Below, in pieces: positions 5,865 to 7,886 of a stretch of 7,886 nucleotides of DNA (positions within the stretch are counted from its first letter, which is position 1; each line of letters begins with the position of its first letter). Location: the NCBI GenBank assembly GCA_017885225.1, contig JAFNGM010000085.1, forward strand, positions 4,514 through 12,399. The letters are read 5' to 3'. Position numbers and translations under genes: made by a program. The notes under the pieces were generated by a model that did no database searches, was not told where the DNA came from, and worked only from the letters and a program-made list of their open reading frames with translations. The stretch comes from Syntrophaceae bacterium. GTDB taxonomy: Bacteria > Desulfobacterota > Syntrophia > Syntrophales > UBA2185.

Positions 5865-5895
5865 ATTTTAGTACTCTTAATATACAAAAAGTCAA
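5865..5895 (-). promoter_or_regulatory. Candidate sigma70 promoter for the PagL-like gene
   Basis: On the minus strand TTGACT (5890-5895) is followed by TACTAA (5868-5873, 16-base spacing) or TAAAAT (5865-5870, 19-base spacing). Neither spacing and box combination is ideal, but the -35 box is good and the region is AT-rich. It would give an RNA leader of roughly 125 bases containing the repeats and the hairpin. Confidence 0.4.
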
Positions 5896-6065
5896 GGGTG
5901 TTTTATTGATTTCTAATTAAAGTTTTGTATGTATATTAGGAGAATTTCAGGGACAGTATACTATCTACAAAATTTAAGTACCCCCGGAATTCGAAGCCGG
6001 AGAACCTGAAGCAGGCACTGGACAAATTGGCAGAGATACTCTAAGAAAGGATATTGCACAAAATT
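5896..6065. other. Spacer with possible gene and mobile-element debris
   Basis: A plus-strand open frame from after TAG (5936-5938) to TAA (6041-6043) ends in KPENLKQALDKLAEIL. This resembles the last helix of fold-type I aminotransferases, but there is no start codon. Within it, GGGACAGTATACT at about 5951-5963 resembles sequences I associate with ends of small transposase loci in deltaproteobacteria, and CCCCCGGAATTCG lies further on. All of this is weak; the stretch may simply be unconstrained spacer. Confidence 0.25.
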
Positions 6066-6111
6066 AATCCCTCTCTTTTCCCTTCAGCCATGAAGAGAGA
6101 AGAGAGGGATT
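6066..6111 (-). terminator. Strong intrinsic terminator ending the zinc operon
   Basis: A perfect 12-bp stem (6066-6077 with 6100-6111, AATCCCTCTCTT/AAGAGAGGGATT) encloses a second small stem (6082-6086 with 6091-6095). On the minus strand it is followed by AATTTTG, on the plus strand by TTATTG. It sits about 70 bases after the zur stop codon, so its main job is to end the leftward znuC-znuB-zur transcript and insulate the PagL-like gene. Confidence 0.8.
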
Positions 6112-6181
6112 TTATTGTCTGGGAAATGTAGCGCATGAAACCGAGAATGAAGTCGAGTGATTGGCTTGAAATTATAATGTA

Positions 6182-6628
6182 TTACATTGAAACTTGTTCC
6201 GTATGAAGACAGTTCTGGCAGACCCCGTGTATCCGAACTTCCACTTCCCTGATTTCACCGGCGAATGAACACGGGATATTCTTGATATCGACGTTGAGGC
6301 TGAAGGGCTGCAGGCAGTGTATGGCGCCGCAGTTCCTGCAGTGGAAATGGGGGTGAGCGGGGTGATGCTCGCACGGCGCCATGCCGTAAAGCAAGCTTCT
6401 GCCCCTCCCACTCAGTCGCTCCACCAGTTCTCTTTCCACCAGCAGTTCCAGGATGCGATACACGGTGACCCGGTTGATATTCACGGTTCTACTCACCGTG
6501 GCAAAGATCTCCTGGGCCCCGATGGGCGACGAATTATTCCCGATCACCTCCATAATCCTTAACCGATGGGGTGTCGGATCAAGGCCTCTGAGACGGAGCA
6601 GTTTCGAGTAATTACAGTGTTGACACAT
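6182..6628 (-). CDS. zur: Zinc uptake regulator, Fur family (Zur)
   Basis: A 148-residue Fur-family repressor. The N-terminal winged helix (about 15-82) shows TPHRLRIMEVI, SPIGAQEIF and the recognition segment INRVTVYRILELLVERELVERL. The C-terminal dimerisation and metal domain has the His-rich HHPAHPHFHC (88-97), a structural zinc site from Cys97-x-x-Cys100 and Cys137-x-x-Cys140, and His134. An additional N-terminal Cys2-x-x-Cys5 is unusual. Zn-bound Zur represses zinc-import genes by binding an operator near their promoter. Assignment to Zur over Fur or PerR rests mainly on its place as last gene of a zinc-importer operon, 8 bases after znuB. The ribosome site is weak (AAGAAAAA), so translation may be coupled to znuB. 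Expected operators would lie upstream of the operon, outside the window. Confidence 0.85.
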   Translation of the reverse strand: MCQHCNYSKLLRLRGLDPTPHRLRIMEVIGNNSSPIGAQEIFATVSRTVNINRVTVYRILELLVERELVERLSGRGRSLLYGMAPCEHHPAHPHFHCRNCGAIHCLQPFSLNVDIKNIPCSFAGEIREVEVRIHGVCQNCLHTEQVSM

Positions 6629-6636
6629 GGTTTTTC

Positions 6637-7482
6637 TTATAAGGCTTTATCTGTCTGGAGTGATGCATCGGGCGGCACCCGGCGCTTAATGCGCATCCAG
6701 CTCATCGCCATGAGAAAACCTCCGGCGGCCACGAGGATAATCGTTGCTCCGGCAGTCAGGTTTAAAACGTAGGAAAGCCATAGACCCGTGATGGTGAAAA
6801 GGCAGCTCAAAATCGATGAGAGCGCCATCATCGTCCGCAGGGAACCGGTGAATTTCTCCGAGATGAACGGCGGTATGGTGAGAAGGGCCATCACCAGGAT
6901 CAGTCCCACCACGCGGATGATCATGACTACCGCAATGGCAACCATCCCTAACAGCAGGCAATAGAGGAAGGTAACCGGTATGTTTCTCAGACGTGCGTAC
7001 TCGTTGTCAAAAGACATGGCCAGAAAATCGTTGTAATAATACGTAATGATGGCAATGACGAGGAGCCCCATGACTCCCATCTGCCACAGATCGGACGCCG
7101 ATACGGCCAGGATGCTTCCAAAAAGATAGCTCATCAGGTCGACATTGTAACCCGGTGTGAGGTCAAGGAGTATGACCCCTGTTGCCATACCGACTGCCCA
7201 AATCACCCCCACTACGGCATCCGTCCGATGCCTGGATTTCAGGGTGACGGCGGCCATAACGCCGGCGGACATGAGCGAAAAACCGACTGTCCCGGCAACG
7301 TAGGGCCACCCCATGAAGAACGCAAGCCCTATGCCGCCGTAGGCGGCATGGGCAATGCCTCCCGCCAGAAAAACAATGCGGTTTACCACCACCAATGTTC
7401 CGATCACCCCGCACACAATACTCACTAAAATGCCTACCGCAAGGGCATTGCGCATAAACTCCAGTTGCAGCGCTTCCCACAT
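6637..7482 (-). CDS. znuB: Zinc/metal ABC transporter permease (ZnuB, ABC-3 family)
   Basis: A 281-residue inner-membrane permease of the ABC-3 family, which forms the channel for zinc or manganese import. About eight hydrophobic helices alternate with short loops. Family marks include the early LVVVNRIVFLAGGIAHAAYGGIG segment, the PGYNVDLMSYLFGSIL segment and the coupling region around VVGLILVMALLTIPP. An ATG at 7527 is in frame but lies inside the upstream gene. The ATG at 7482 is preferred because it follows the znuC stop (7484-7486) by one base (TAATATG) and has GGAAAGG just upstream. Tight linkage to znuC and zur points to zinc, though the family alone does not separate zinc from manganese or iron. 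The protein looks complete. Confidence 0.9.
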   Translation of the reverse strand: MWEALQLEFMRNALAVGILVSIVCGVIGTLVVVNRIVFLAGGIAHAAYGGIGLAFFMGWPYVAGTVGFSLMSAGVMAAVTLKSRHRTDAVVGVIWAVGMATGVILLDLTPGYNVDLMSYLFGSILAVSASDLWQMGVMGLLVIAIITYYYNDFLAMSFDNEYARLRNIPVTFLYCLLLGMVAIAVVMIIRVVGLILVMALLTIPPFISEKFTGSLRTMMALSSILSCLFTITGLWLSYVLNLTAGATIILVAAGGFLMAMSWMRIKRRVPPDASLQTDKAL

Positions 7483-7483
7483 A

Positions 7484-7886
7484 TTACCTTTCCTCATGCC
7501 GGGATAAAACCCGGTGGGGGATCCCATGAGCTACCAGATCCACCGGGCAGTGGTAGGCCATATCCAGCATCTCCTGCGTGATTTCTCCCGCATCGTGATA
7601 ATGGAGATCCCTGTTGACGCATGCGACGGATTTCACATGGCTTGAAAGAATCATCAAATCGTGGCTCACCGCGACGATGGTTACGGTACTGTTTAACTCC
7701 TTCAGTAAATCATAAAACTCGCCGCGCATCGGGGTATCAATGCTGGCCATGGCCTCGTCGAGGAACAGCGCTTCCGGTCCCGAGACCAGGGCACGCGCAA
7801 TGAACACGCGCTGCAGCTCCCCACCGGACAGATCCCCTATTTTGCGATCCCGATATTCCCATACTCTCATCTGCTCAAGCGCTGCC
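7484..7886 (-). CDS. znuC: Zinc/metal ABC transporter ATP-binding protein (ZnuC), C-terminal part, cut by the right edge
   Basis: The last about 133 residues of an ABC ATPase; the frame runs open to the edge, so the ATG at 7868-7870 is internal. The signature motif LSGGELQRVFIARAL, a Walker B segment EALFLDEA followed by MASID (D-loop), and the H-loop AVSHD are visible. Walker A and the Q-loop lie outside the window. The Walker B glutamate is followed by Ala where most importers have Pro (DEP). The tail HCPVDLVAHGIPHRVL is characteristic of zinc-type ATPases in this branch. It powers import through ZnuB, whose start follows its stop by one base. znuA is not seen and would lie beyond the edge or elsewhere. 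Confidence 0.9.
   Translation of the reverse strand, partial: AALEQMRVWEYRDRKIGDLSGGELQRVFIARALVSGPEALFLDEAMASIDTPMRGEFYDLLKELNSTVTIVAVSHDLMILSSHVKSVACVNRDLHYHDAGEITQEMLDMAYHCPVDLVAHGIPHRVLSRHEER

Noticed and set aside
6317..7480. Rightward and alternative leftward frames inside zur, znuB and znuC
   Set aside because: Shadows of the real genes; low-complexity Arg/Pro/His/Gly-rich translations.
1..7886. CRISPR array, rRNA genes, complete insertion sequence, toxin-antitoxin pair
   Set aside because: Looked for on both strands; no regularly spaced repeats, no rRNA-like segments, no intact transposase and no convincing paired small genes.

Overview
The window looks like bacterial chromosome from a Gram-negative anaerobe, most likely a deltaproteobacterium in the broad sense (Desulfobacterota: Syntrophus- or Geobacter-like). 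The outer-membrane PagL-like barrel, the zinc-uptake/Zur operon, the cobalamin-binding-type radical SAM protein and the integrase remnant fit this, but the assignment rests on family resemblance only. No rRNA gene, CRISPR array or intact mobile element is visible.

Layout, left to right. Bases 1-19 look like the 3' end of a tRNA (A58 to CCA) read rightward, followed by a strong intrinsic terminator (28-62). Convergent to it is a decayed C-terminus of a tyrosine recombinase, as expected at an old tRNA-borne integration site. Next come a rightward SGNH/GDSL esterase lipoprotein (375-1004), a leftward YjdF/DUF2238 membrane protein (1256-1873), a leftward soluble Cache-domain protein (2205-2627), a stretch with a possible decayed small gene (2832-3020), a leftward B12-binding-type radical SAM protein (3017-4321), and a leftward PagL-like outer-membrane protein with a long extra N-terminal part (4714-5736). 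Its 5' leader carries repeats, a mini-ORF and a hairpin. A strong terminator (6066-6111) separates it from the end of a leftward zinc operon, znuC (cut by the right edge), znuB and zur, with gaps of 1 and 8 bases.

Only the zinc genes form a clear functional unit: the ATPase and permease of a zinc/manganese-type ABC importer, and the Fur-family repressor expected to control them. The substrate-binding protein (ZnuA) is not in the window. The genes from 375 to 5736 are separated by gaps of about 250-450 bases and look like independent single-gene units in an accessory region.

The most interesting locus is the PagL-like gene. Its 5' end holds an uninterrupted run of nine G (coding strand) and a 35-base imperfect tandem duplication inside the signal-peptide region. 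Because 35 is not a multiple of three, the second copy is what keeps the barrel in frame with the candidate start codons. Together with the elaborate leader this suggests a surface gene that can be switched or tuned. No complete previously undescribed system can be demonstrated from the sequence alone.
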